From assembly GCF_000006405.1 (NCBI RefSeq), contig NW_003215766.1, positions 65,382 through 129,381 on the forward strand: 64,000 nt of DNA, read 5' to 3'. This stretch comes from Perkinsus marinus ATCC 50983. Its lineage: Eukaryota > Perkinsozoa > Perkinsida > Perkinsidae. Shown here in pieces: positions 11,908-24,017 of this stretch. Every line of letters begins with the position of its first letter. The first letter of the stretch is position 1. The notes below the pieces were generated by a model, which saw only the letters and a list, made by a program, of their open reading frames with translations, was not told the DNA's origin and did not search any database. A program made the translations under genes and the position numbers.

Positions 11908-13465
11908 CTAAGTAGAGCAAGTCTCCTGCTCTGTAGATGTAACGCTCTTATCCTTGCTAGCAAAAACGTAACCTGGGCTATTGACGAGCGTGAATGGATT
12001 CACAGCGAGATTCTCGACTATCCATTCTCGAGTCTTGGGTACCACACTCTTCGACACTATCGGATACAGCACACGACGTTTGAAGTCTTCGATGTCCTCC
12101 TCCCAAACTTGAGGCTCGATGGGGACCGTATCCACCCCATTAGTTTTGCCCGTATTATAGCAATCGAAATATACTCTATCCAGGAATAGTCCCTCTGCAG
12201 GGGCTAAGTGGATGTGCTTCCTCTCCTTGGCCGCTAGACACTCCTCGATGGCCCCCTCAGGGGCACTACCACGACACACCTAATTGGCAATGGGGATTGA
12301 GAAGCGATGCTCACCATACCTCTACGGCAAGACCTATCATCTTCCGTATTTGATGCAATAGGAAGCTCTGTCCAACAAGTTGTATCCGAATGAAGGTATT
12401 GGCATCGATCTCAGTAGGCTGGCAAGTTATTGATATTATATGACGTTTGGCCGAGGGATCCTCTGCTGGTATTTTGGCGGTGAAGTTAAAGAAGTTCTTA
12501 TTCTTCCCAACATACTGTGACATCACCTGACCATGCTAATGCATCAATTCTCATTATTAATAACAAGACACCTCTTCCAACTTGGCTGCATCAGCCTTCC
12601 CATCCAAGGCAAACTCCGGCAGTAGGTATTCATATCTCCTCCGTTCACATTGTTTACGGGCATCGAACTTGTTTGATACGCGTTGGATGCCAAATCTGCA
12701 CAGGGCGATCTCATGGGCTCATCGCCCACCGACTTACACCTGCATATTCAAAGGCTCAAGGAAATCATTCAATGCCTTCACATTCTTCTTCTCATCGAAC
12801 GTCCATACATTGCGAGTCGCATCTCCCTCCCCCTGTGGGAGGGTCTTATCCAAGGTAACAGGCAATGCCAGGGCAAGGATGTTCAATGCAGCATGCACCT
12901 GCATATTCTTTGATGGATTCAGCACGATTGTGGTTATCTAGTACTCCCTTATCAGTTCGGGCTGCTCTACTGAACTTCAGCTTCTTCTTATCGGCCAGTA
13001 TCTCCTCCGTGCTCAAATTGGTAGCCAGCAACGCCTTCTGGAAGATACCTTCGATGGTAGAATGAATCTGTAGCAACGGATGCCCACTGAATACCTCCAC
13101 AATAACGAGTCAGCATCGACTACCTCCTCTCCCTTTTCATTAGTCTGTATCTGCATCCCCTTCAGCCCTTCACCGCTATACCCCAATGCCACTAGATGAG
13201 TTTTCAATGGTGGGCCGCGCTGCTGTGCAGCTGACCCCCTAATATAAACACACGTGTCCATACCTGATCCGAGATTATCCTACTCTGATCCTTCGCCGGA
13301 AAGCCGTGCCCTTTTCACTCCATCGTTCTGTTGTGCTGCCTTAGCCCGTTTTCTATCACGCCATCGTTTTCTATTCCTCTGTGCCATGGTCATTTTACTC
13401 TTCGGTTTTGCATTAGTGTTATCACAGGAAGCACGCGGGACCTCCTCCTCACCCATGTTCTCCAT
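11908..13465 (-). CDS. PUS1: tRNA pseudouridine synthase, TruA/PUS1 family
   Basis: Converts uridine to pseudouridine in tRNA, and in fungi and animals also in other RNAs. In order on the minus strand: a basic leader (MAQRNRKRWRDRKRAKAAQ), the first strand HLVALGYSGEGLKGMQ, the catalytic block AARTDKGV with the nucleophile Asp split by a 46-nt intron right after KG, FGIQRVSNKFDARKQCERR followed by YEYLLPEFAL, DPSAKRHIISI, VGQSFLLHQIRKMIGLAVE, and LAPAEGLFLDRVYFDCYN. The C-terminus runs to TAG at 11908-11910. At least six introns of about 45 nt fit exactly. I chose the ATG at 13465 (MENMGEEEV); an in-frame ATG at 13582 lies only 10 nt from the stop of the BAP31-like gene and is less likely. 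Eukaryotic PUS1/PUS2-type features (RTDKGV, HQIRKMIGL, YEYLLP) are clear. Confidence 0.9.
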
Positions 13466-13591
13466 ATTGGCAAGTGAGCGAATGCCTATAAGTGTGAGCC
13501 CTTCCCCCATACTAGCAACACCACAGAACATGAGAGGAGGGAAAATTTTCACAAATCCGAGTTTGCAACTCAGGTAAGTCATCTCAAGCTT

Positions 13592-14135
13592 TCAGTTCTT
13601 CTTATTGAGTCGGTGTCGGCGGATGAGAGTAGTGAGTCTCGCTGCCACCACCCACAACGTGAGGACGAAGAGGGATATCCAATAGTTACGCTCATGACGC
13701 CACCTGTCAATGTCACTGCAAGAATGCTCATGACGATGGGGTCAGACGAGGCTAGACTTACCTCTGTAGTTTAAACTTATCAGAGAGTTCCACTGAGGGG
13801 AAATCCTCCTGCCTTGCAGCTGCGTCCTGCAGCTTCATGATCTCGGAGATTAGGAAGAACGCCGACTGATGATGAAGACGGTAAAGCTAGAAGGAGTACA
13901 TCACGACCTACTATTCCAGCGAACAAGTTGAGACAACCAAACTCGATCCTTCCTATCTTCACTGTGATACGAGACACTCCCTCAGCAAGGCGCTCGAAGA
14001 AGGGCAGACCCGATAGAAGGAGCATACAAAGTAGGGCCTAAGGGCTCCGCAATATCACAACGGGGAGGGGCACAGACGACCTACCCCAGAGGGCATGAAG
14101 ATATATGCAAATGTATTCCAAACTGGTGAGCTCAT
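13592..14135 (-). CDS. Short BAP31/BAP29-like ER membrane protein
   Basis: Four exons (14085-14135, 13912-14037, 13762-13865, 13592-13703) join in frame to 130 residues. BAP31-family proteins are three-helix ER proteins that escort membrane cargo. Visible here are helix 1 (NTFAYIFMPSGALLCMLLL), the polar segment ERLAEGVSRITVKIG, helix 2 (LNLFAGISAFFLISEIMKLQ), and the diagnostic third block RWRHERNYWISLFVLTLWVV with RLTTLIRRH, equivalent to the AQRNLYIxGFxLFL...RRLVTLI block of animals. The protein stops right after helix 3 at RRHRLNKKN, so the long cytosolic coiled coil of animal and yeast members is missing. Its stop lies just upstream of the PUS1-like gene on the same strand. Either a minimal family member or one whose coiled-coil exon was lost. 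Confidence 0.75.
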
Positions 14136-14278
14136 TGATAGAGGTAAAATTGATCAACTATCAGACGGAACATTAATGCAGTGTGGGATGGAGAACTCAA
14201 GCAAGCTTCATGTTGATGCCTTGAGCAGCAGGTAAGTATACAAATATTACGGTAGCCATTGCTGCTAGCGTGGTACGT

Positions 14279-15173
14279 TTATTCGCCGTCCTCATCGTCG
14301 GAGGTATCACTGCTATCATAGCCCGCTACCAAACCTCCCAGTGCTCCTCCACCTTCTTCTTTACTTGTAGTGTTATGCTGTTGAGTCCCTCGCCGAACAT
14401 GAGGTGGGGATCCGTCGTTGTTCCCAGAGGCCTTCACTTTCGGCTTGGCCTTGACAGCGATTAGACTAGTAGTGAAACCGATCCGGTGGTGTGCCTTGAG
14501 ATTGACGACTACTCAATTGAATGGCCCTCCCCCCCTCACCGTGTCCTCCTTGTTGGACGGTGATGAGGCCATACCCAATACGGCCATCTCGAGGGCTTCC
14601 TAATACAACAGCAGGATGATCTTAGTAATGGCTATTGGTCACACCAGTTACCTGTTTCGACTTCCCTCGAGCTGCCTTCTGCCTAGCCAGAGCCGCTGTA
14701 TACCTAATACCCTCCATGACTCACCCTCCTCACCAAGAGCCTACTCCTGCTCATCCTCCACCCTCACTCTCTTAGCAGCCCTCCGTTCCTTCGCCATAAC
14801 ATCAAAGTCATCCTCATTGAACTTGGGCATAGGATCATGACCAGACACTTGATCAGGGTCTAGCGCGGCTCTGGCAGCTGCCTCCTCTATGGCAGTGGCC
14901 TACACCATGATACGATAACTGTGGACTGCCCTTGCCACTACTTCAAGAGAGCTCTCGACATTCTCGGCCATACCACCTAATTCCCGCCGGAACTCTGGTC
15001 GAGAGTCTCGCATCCGTTGTCGTTGGGCATCCTCTTTGGATCTAATATCCTTGCTCTGACAAGAAGAAGGGAGGATGAGCCCACCCAGTAGGACGATAAG
15101 TAATCACCTGGGAGACTATACGACCATCAGCCCCGATACCAGTAGTGAGGGACTCAGCTCTCGTGAAGTTCAT
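14279..15173 (-). CDS. Hypothetical charged nuclear-type protein with acidic tail
   Basis: Six exons join in frame from ATG at 15173 (MNFTRAESLTTGIGADGR) to TAA at 14279-14281, giving roughly 205 residues. Segments include KDIRSKEDAQRQRMRDSRPE, DPMPKFNEDDFDVMAKERRA, AAKRVRVEDEQEY and the tail GGLVAGYDSSDTSDDEDGE. Mixed charged helices, a KRVRVE-type basic patch and an Asp/Ser tail are typical of splicing or ribosome-assembly accessory proteins, but no family was recognised. An apparent in-frame TAG disappears when a normal 42-nt GT...AG intron is removed after SSLE. It sits between BAP31-like and NOG1, all on the minus strand. Confidence 0.55.
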
Positions 15174-15463
15174 TTAGACCGTTGCTATCACTATTGCTGT
15201 TGTGGACTCGAGTAACATAACACTGCATGATGGGTGGCGATGAAACCTTCTAGATTATCGTGGTAGAGATACAAGTAACGTAAGGGTGATGGGTTGTGAA
15301 GGCGACGACGACAGAGCAGATAATGATGCTTACTGTAGCCGGCCTCCCAACTAACACCATGATCGATGACATCGAGAGGGATGGTGACGATCGGAAGAGT
15401 ACACAAGCAGTTGATAGTTGATACATTGTTATGATGATGATGACGTTGTTGTTGTTGCGGTTC

Positions 15464-18102
15464 TCAACGACGATCCCTCTTGAAGCCCATCTTGCCAGAG
15501 AATAGATGCTTGGGCTTCTTCTCAGGGATATGATGATCTCCTTCTCCCTTCTTAGCATCCCTAGCCAACCTCCTCTGCTTCTGCCTCTTGATGACCTCAG
15601 CAGTGGCAGCCTCCTCAACCTAAAGATTCGCTCTTCAATCACTGTCCATCCCCATCAGCCATGGTACTACATTAAGAGAGGTGGACACGACAGGTGTCGG
15701 CTGCTCCTCCTCCGCATCCAGCCCAGCAACAGACCTCCGTCGCTTGAGCACAGCCCGTGATCGTAGGGCCTCTGTATCAACATTATCATTACCTAACACA
15801 TGGGTTATGAATCTCCTATCAGCACTGATAATCGTACCAATGACACGTAGATGCTCAGCCACTTGCTCAGGAGTCTGCTTCTGCTGCCTCCGGATAGTAC
15901 CATAATGGTTACGATTCTTGTTCTGTCTATTCTCGAATTTCTGTTGTTCCACCTTCTTGTGGATTTGTGATAGAGTATCCTTAGCATTCATCCACCTGAA
16001 TGACCAAGCACGTTACTACCCTACATGGGCTCCCACACACATACCGTTGATGCTCCTCAGTATCGTCAGCATCCCCCCACATAAGGGCCTCCTCTTCCCT
16101 CTCCAATGCCTCTAGCTTAGCATCAATATCAGGATCAACAAAATCGGCAATGTTGTGGCCTGAGCAACACGTGAATAGCCTTATTGCTCGAACCACGCCT
16201 TCTGGTAATACCGTCCATGATCTCCGGTACGTTATCGTACTTCCATTCGTCGTCCTTAAGGTCCCAATTCTTCCTAGTATCAACACTGTACACACCAGCA
16301 CCTACACATGGAGGTCTCCTATCATCCTCCCTACTACTACTGCTACTACCACAGAGAGTACTCACCTCCATGACGCTCCATGAGCTGCTTCTCAGTCATC
16401 TGTGACTCGTCATCGATTTGAGCATCATCAAGCATTGCCTAAGGAGAGATATCACGTGCAGGGACATCATCCATACCCTCTACCTCTTCATCACCATCCT
16501 GTTGCTGGCCTCCACTCCGTACACCTTGTGGAATACAAGGCGGACGGTCAGCACGAGCCCGAGTGGCAGTGACGTACACTCTGAGAGAAGGGCAGTCGAT
16601 GACAGGCAACAATAGCATTGCCGCTACTACTACTACCTGTTCTTGATGGCATCTACCTTACTACTTTGGGCTACCTTCCTCTCAATCCTCTGTTCTAATA
16701 GCATCTCACATCCACGGTTCTTTACAGCATCAACACTGAGAAGGAATGAGTTCCCATCTATGAGAGGAACACTCGATAATCCCACCCTTCCTTCTTAAGG
16801 CAACTCGCTGGTAAGAACTCGAGGGCCTTGTCATCATCCAGCTTGATTGAGGCTATCAACTTCTTTTGCTCCTCACTGAGCTCCTCTAGAGGCTTCACAT
16901 CAGTCTTATTAAGCACAACCAATAGAGGTTTAGACTTGAATAAAGGCTTGATAGAGTGAAACAGAGATACCTGTGGGGTATAAGAAGCTGCGAGAGGGGA
17001 GGTGACAGTACTACCTGCTGCTCGATGGTGAATCCACATTGCTCGGAGACATCAACAAAGTAGAGAACGGTAGCAGGTATATGGGCTAGAGCGGTTATAG
17101 CAGTCATCTCGATGGTATTCCTCTCCTCCAAAGGATGATCGAGGATACCAGGAGTATCAAGGACCTGCCATCTCGTGTACCTGATGGAGAGCATGGACAG
17201 ATGATACTGCTACTAAGAGACTACTTGTAATCCATATGCCCGACGAAGATGCTCTTGGTGGTGAAAGCATAGGGTTGGACATCGACATTGGCATCGGTGA
17301 CTATGTTCATGAATGAGGACTTACCAACATTCGGGTACCTTTCGACAGGTATGCTCGTGTCGATGATAGTAGTAGTAGTAGTGTAATAGCTTACCCCGTC
17401 ATGATGAGTGTACGGGTCTGGGGATTGATCTGAGGCAGTCGAGAGAGATGCTGACGGACCTCCTCGAGATACTGCAAGGAAGCGGACAACTTCTTCACCG
17501 CTGTACACATACGACCTAGAGCAGCTCTCTTCAGCATCTTGCACTTATATCTAGTAGGCTGTTGTTGGCGCAATGGCCGATAGTGACGATAGTTAGTACG
17601 GTGAATCAGCGAACTTGAGCAACTTGACGTAATCCTTAGCAATACTATCTACAGTAGACTGTACTGACTTCACTTGGCCGAGAGCCAACTTATAATGATC
17701 ACGATCATAGAGGACCTGATACCTAATGCCCATAGGGATAGGACGAAGTGATACCTACGTTGCATAGATCAGCATAGAAAGGATGGAGATCATCAATCTT
17801 GGGGAACTCGTCGAGGATCTTCTGCAACTTCTCATTGAACGTAGTTTGACAGAACTTCACCTAATGCCCCCAAACCCCATGAGATGATGACGATTCCTAG
17901 GTGCTAACCTTCCTCATGTAAAAGCTTCTAATACGTGTGATCTTGAACTGTGGATGAACCTCAGTAGGAGTCCGTCGCTGCGTCCGACTAACATAGTAGT
18001 CAGTAATGTAACGCCCCCTTCCCCTATCTATCAGTACCTTAGGACAACATCCACCATATCCTTGGCGGGTATGACCGTCTGTATCTCCTTGAACGAGTAC
18101 AT
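15464..18102 (-). CDS. NOG1: NOG1 nucleolar GTP-binding protein (GTPBP4)
   Basis: Essential nucleolar GTPase for assembly of the 60S subunit. The gene is cut into many exons that follow the whole family: [91 protein letters not shown]1 [33 protein letters not shown]3 [29 protein letters not shown] and G4 [12 protein letters not shown]. It continues to the C-terminal [13 protein letters not shown] block and the basic end [18 protein letters not shown], stop TGA at 15464-15466. All GTPase motifs are present, so the enzyme should be active. The start at 18102 matches the family start (human MAHYNFKKITVVPSAKDF). Nothing in the flanks suggests special regulation. Confidence 0.95.
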
Positions 18103-18323
18103 CTAGAATTAGTAACGTGTAGAGGTAGTAGTAGTAGCTGCCACCAACTACCAACAACTGCAACAAACATTACAACCATTACGGCCATTGCTAATATCCT
18201 GCGATACTCCCATGCTGATAAAAAACACGGACGAAAGCAGCGAAGTAAATCTATTAGAATGGCGTGCGCGTTGATCCCTCTGTGGCAGCAGCAGTAGAGG
18301 TTACAACAGTGGCACTTGTCGTT

Positions 18324-20853
18324 ATGGGTAAGAAGGATAAGAAGGACAAGAAGGGAAGTGGATCAGGAGAGGAGCAGCGTCTGCGTATCGCTATTGTCAG
18401 TGAGGATAGGTGCAAACCTAAGAAATGTCAACTTGAATGCAAAAAGTAAGTCTGGGGTCATGCCAACCGCATGTGGTCGATCGAGTTGGAAGGGATGCTC
18501 AATAACAGTTTACCGCGGGTGGTGCATTTGTTGATGGTTAAGGTACTGTCCAGTGAACCGTACTGGTAAGTTCTGTGTGGAGGTCGATAGACATTCCAAG
18601 GTCTCATGGATCTCGGAGACCCTCTGTATTGGTTGTGGTATATGCGTCAAGAAGTGCCCCTTCGATGCTATTACCATTATCAATCTACCCAAGGACCTCA
18701 GTGGCCAGACTACTCATAGGTAGTAGTAGTATCACCAACCATCATCGTTAGTAGAGTTGTGTCTAGATATGGTCCTAATACCTTCAAGTTGCACAGACTA
18801 CCCATGCCTCGTCCTGGCCAAGTCCTCGGCCTAGTCGGAACCAATGGTAGTATCCTATACCAACATCACCATCACGTCGTAGTAACATTTATCAGGTATT
18901 GGTAAATCTACTGCATTGAAGATCTTATCTGGCAAACTGAAGCCTAATCTTGGTCGGTTCGATAACCCCCCGGATTGGAGTGAGATACTCCAGTAATACA
19001 TCCACTACCATAACCATCCCATCTGCCGGACTGTCTTGGAAAGATACTTCCGGGGTTCTGATCTGCAAAACTACTTCGTGAAGATCCTAGAGGATAAATT
19101 AAAGGCAACCATCAAGCCTCAGTACGTCGATAACATTCCCAAGGCTGTTCGCGGCAAGGTATGCTCAGCAGCATACATCCCTCTCTTTACTCAACCCCTC
19201 AGGTAGGTGAGACCCTTGCTCGGAAGGATGAACGACATGTAGTACCTCAATTGTTAAAGCGCTTGGATCTCGAGCATCTGGTCGATCGTGAGATCAAGGA
19301 TCTGTCCGGTGAGTATCGGGTAGTACCATCATCCTTCACAATTGCTTGTCGTCTTAGGCGGAGAGCTGCAGCGTTTTGCCATCGCAGTAGTATGCGAGTT
19401 GAATGCATCAGTATATATGTTTGATGAACCTAGCTCTTACCTTGACGTCAGGCAGCGTTTAGAGGCTGCTCATGTACTACGAATCATAACAGGAGTATTG
19501 CACTCACTGCGTGTATCCTCGTTAGGTTATTCGTGACCTGCAGACCTCCGATAACTACATCATCGTGGTTGAGCACGATCTATCAGTCTTGGATTACCTG
19601 TCTGATTATGTTTGCTGTCTATGGGTAAGCAGTAGCAACACTGACCATCCTAACTCGTCAACACTAGCGTCCTTCTATAGGGCACTCCTACTGCATATGG
19701 CGTCGTTACCATGCCCTTCTCCGTTCGTGAAGGACTTAATATATTCCTTGACGGTTTCATCCCCACCGAGAACCTTCGTTTCCGTGAGGTCGCTTTAAAC
19801 TTCAGGGTAAGATAGTCCATGGATACCACCATCATTCATATCAATGTGCTATTGTAAGGTATCAGAGAACACTGATCTTGATGATAGCAAGAGAATGTAC
19901 AGTCAAGACTATCCGGCTATGACCAAGACTATGGGCACCTTTAAACTTCACATCGAACCGGGCAACTTCTCTAGCTCCGAGATCATCGTCATGCTAGGAC
20001 AGAACGGAACAGGTAATACCTATTACCTCTCATGGTCACTTAGTATATACCTTCAGGGAAGACGACCTTTATTCGTATGCTCGCTGGTCTCCTGAAGCCT
20101 GATGAGGACGATACTGAGGTTCCTCGTATGAACGTTTCCTACAAGCCTCAAACAATCCATGCTAGATTCGATGGCTCAGTATGGTGGCAGGCTTAACCTA
20201 GCGACCCGCCATTCACTTGCCGTTCAGGTTAGAGATCTACTTCATGCCAAGATCCGCTCGCAGTTCCTACATCCTCAATTCGTATCTGACGTCACTCGTC
20301 CAATGCTTATTGATCAACTCCTCGATCAGAATGTGCAGAACTTATCAGGTAGAACTATCAGGCTTACCTTGACTTCGGCGTATATCCTCTTAGGTGGTGA
20401 GCTTCAACGTGTTGCTATTGTGCTGGCATTGGGTAAACCCGCTGATGTGTACCTTATCGATGAGCCTAGTGCCTATCTTGATGTTGAACAGCGTGTTGTG
20501 GCTGCTAGAGTCATCAAACGATACATTCTTCATGCTAAGAAGACTGCCTTCGTTGTGGAACATGATTTCATCATGGCAACATATCTCGCTGATCGTGTCG
20601 TAGTCTATGATGGTACTCCTGGTATAGAGTGTACGGCTTCCTCACCTGAGACTCTGGTCACAGGTAATAGACGACACTGTTGTCTCGAGTGGTAGTGATG
20701 ATGGCGTTATCAGGTATGAACAAGTTCCTGAAATCCTTGGAGATCACCTTCCGTCGTGACCCTACCAACTACAGGCCTAGAATTAATAAGTCTGATTCTG
20801 TGAAGGATAAGGAGCAAAAGGCTGAGGGCAACTTCTTCCTTCTCGAAGATTAA
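18324..20853 (+). CDS. ABCE1: ABCE1/RLI1 iron-sulfur ribosome-recycling ATPase
   Basis: Soluble twin-ATPase that splits ribosomes after termination and recycles subunits. Starts [15 protein letters not shown]; an in-frame ATG 60 nt upstream is less family-like. The Fe-S region has [16 protein letters not shown] and [16 protein letters not shown] with all eight cluster cysteines. NBD1: Walker [16 protein letters not shown], signature [11 protein letters not shown], Walker [14 protein letters not shown]2: Walker [18 protein letters not shown], signature [11 protein letters not shown], Walker [11 protein letters not shown], switch His [15 protein letters not shown]. The C-terminal end is [19 protein letters not shown], stop TAA at 20851-20853. 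Many introns of about 40-60 nt interrupt exactly these motifs, including between the G and K of both Walker A loops. Highly conserved and complete. Confidence 0.96.
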
Positions 20854-21437
20854 TTCCATTCGTGTAGGACCATAAGCCACTGTCGTTGTACAAGGAGCGA
20901 TGCACTCCTACCTCGGCTACTATTCCATAAACTGTCTCCTGAAATATCAGCCTAGTGGATAACAATTGCTTTGGAAGGTACCACTGTTGACAATTGCTTA
21001 CGTTAACGTTCACTGAGCCTTGTTTCCCAGGAAAATGTATTTGGTTGATAGTACCGTAATATTCACTATTGCAAAGTGTTCAAAATTGAAGAATATTATA
21101 CCATTGTATCGACGTGTTATGATAGTCGAGGCGACACATTGTCCAGTTATAAACTAATAACCTTCGAACTAATAACCATTCAACATCTGTAGTATATAGG
21201 CAAAGTACATCACATGATTCAAAAATATATTCCGAAATAATGTTTCAGAAATACAGCGAGTACATAGAAGCCGTTTTACAGCGTATTATCAATACTAGTC
21301 GGTAAATGACGCTCATCCGTCCTGTTGGTAATCCTCCAGTCCCCACTATCATGGGATGGAGGTGATATAGGGATAGGTACAACGGGATGTCTGAGAACAA
21401 CAACCATACAAGAACAACAGCCCTAAGCAGTCACTGA
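20854..21437. other. Intergenic between convergent ABCE1 and CLC genes
   Basis: A-T richer than the surrounding genes, with no recognisable exon. It is bounded by the 3' ends of two converging genes, so it should contain both transcript ends. Confidence 0.4.
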
Positions 21438-23986
21438 TCACCTGTACAACAGGTCTTCGGCCGTCACTGCACCAAGAAGTTCACCTCGGAAAGTTACGAA
21501 ACAAATCTGAAGTTAATGTCATGAGAAGGCGATTATAAGCCTGGTCTATTCTACCTGTTCCGAGTTATACTCCATTCTACCATAGATTTGTAATACACTG
21601 GCATCTGGTGAGCACGTCATAGGGGAAACATCCAACCATGGTAACATATCACATAATGCATCAGCTGACTCATTGGAAGACATCTCGCCACAATGTTCCA
21701 ATAATCTGATAGAATTATAGATACATGAAGCCGTGGGTAGATGAGACTACTGGTCAACAGGAGCCGCTGCAACTAGTATAGAACGACCACTCTCGGTTGA
21801 CAAGAGCACAGGGATCTTAGGGAGGTGACAGTCAAGGTAAGTCTGGTAATGACATGCATTGAGGGGATAGGAATGTAGAATCTACTACTGCTACATCTGG
21901 ATCTATGCTCTCTGGATGCTTCCATGCTTCATCCTGTATCTTAGGGATCTCCTTAGAAGGAGTCATCACTGCACATACAGGTAGCATCCCTCTGCTCAAG
22001 GAGTTGATCTTTCCAACGACGATGTTCACTTTACCTCCGTTGATTGATCAGTGCTGGACGACCTGGGAGATTCTTCCGTAGCAGTATTACATCGAATATG
22101 CTTGGCGAGATCTGTCCAGATACTAGGACGCCAGCGACTGTTGCAACGCATAGTGGCAAGAGCATCCCACCAGTACCAAGACCTACACACTATACATCGC
22201 CTTTAACTGAGCACCCTAAACCATCATACTTGGTGCAACCTCATATATAGCCACCAGCAAGGAAAAGCTCTGTGTTACAGCTGCTGCGAAGGCCACTGTG
22301 CCGACAAGTCCCATGGAGGAAGGATTGACCTCGGAAGCAGACATAACGTAAGTAAGTGGTTGATGATTACATATTGATCGTTGGGGGTATTAGAGGGCAT
22401 GAGCTCATACGTGAGACGGCCTATCAAGGAGCCCAATACATATGATGGTATAACAAGACCTGCTGGTAAGGGTAGATTGAATACTATAAGCGTAATAGGT
22501 AACTGATGATTGGAGGTGGTTTTAGTAGTGTTCAAGGCAGCGCATGAAGGGACTACTTTGAATAGTAAACATAAGAGCCATTGATAGAGAGGGTACTCAT
22601 AATCCCCAGAGCCAAGTACAGAAGCCAAGAACTGACATAATGAACGGTATCATCAACGTGGGTGAGATGACGCCTACTTGTGGCTGTAAGTAGGAATGTC
22701 CTAGGGGTGGTAATGCTCGAGATATTATAGAATTGACGAGGGTGAATACAATAAGGAATAGGAACATACAGCTCTGTCTGGGAGTTCTGATCCTATGCCA
22801 TCCCCGTATCAGCCGATGACCTACTCAGGATGTCAATACTACCATCTAGTATACCCTTCTATTACGTATGTCTTGTCCGAGTGATGGTAACCGTGATGTT
22901 GGTGATGGTGGTGACTCGTAGCGATCATAGACTCCATCACTCCATGGTGCTGTCGACTCCCGTCTACGATACACACTTACTGCATCAGGCCTTATGAAAC
23001 TAGGATCGCCATTGGGGGCGAAGAGACCTGTATACGGATAACATGATCATCGTTATAGTAGTTACCCTACTACTCCCGCGTCGATCTCCTGTAGTAGTAT
23101 TAGGAGCAGCAGCAGCACTGTCCTCCACCCATTGACGGTCGAGAGGAGCCCTTCGAGCCTGCCTCAACCCTCTGCCCGACGACGCAACATGATAACGCTG
23201 ATGATCACCACAACATGTCTATTCAAGAGAATTCGCAGTGGATACTACATGCTTTCGGCCGAAGTGCCTCGCCCAGAATGTCTGGAGATCTGCCAGAAGG
23301 CGGCCTGTATGTGCAAAGGCTCGGATAAAGTAACCACCAAGCAGACCTAGGAGGACCCCATAGGCAGCGAAGCCTATGACCTGAGGATGGAAGATGAGTA
23401 TGATGCGATAGAGGTATACGAGAGTGAATCACACGAAGTGGGGACTCATAGTTAGAGAAGTTGAGATCACTAAACATGAAGGGCCGTAGACCAAGCAGGG
23501 GGGAGGTCTTCACACATACGAACACAAATGATCCAATAACCGATGCTACCAGGGACATCCAATACCTGTACAAGGGCGGCAAGTGACGAGTACCACTCTA
23601 TATCGACTTGGAATTACGTGTTGATGAAGAAGTGGTTGGATGTGACCTCCAAGGCGAAAAGCACACCACCAATAGGAGCCCGGAATATAGCGGCAACACC
23701 GGTGGCAACAGCTGCTGATAGGACTTGTCGCCGGGTCTGAATGATGATACGATAAGGCCTATCATCATCGCCCTCCCACTACTACTCGCCTTACATTGGG
23801 TATTTGCCGTACAGTAGCAAAGAAGGGCAGCCTCAACAAAGATGAGCCAATGCAAGCAGCTATGTGCACCATAGGGCCCTCAGCTCCTGCTGGTAGGCCT
23901 CCAGATATGGAAAGAATCAGGCCCATCGACTTGGCTAATAATACGCTAGGACGGAAGAAACTACAGAGGGAGACTAGGGGACGCAG

Positions 23987-24017
<31 letters not shown>

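Noticed and set aside
14880-14960. In-frame TAG or 27-nt intron in the acidic protein gene
   Set aside because: A regular 42-nt GT...GTGTAG intron after SSLE removes the stop and keeps the frame.
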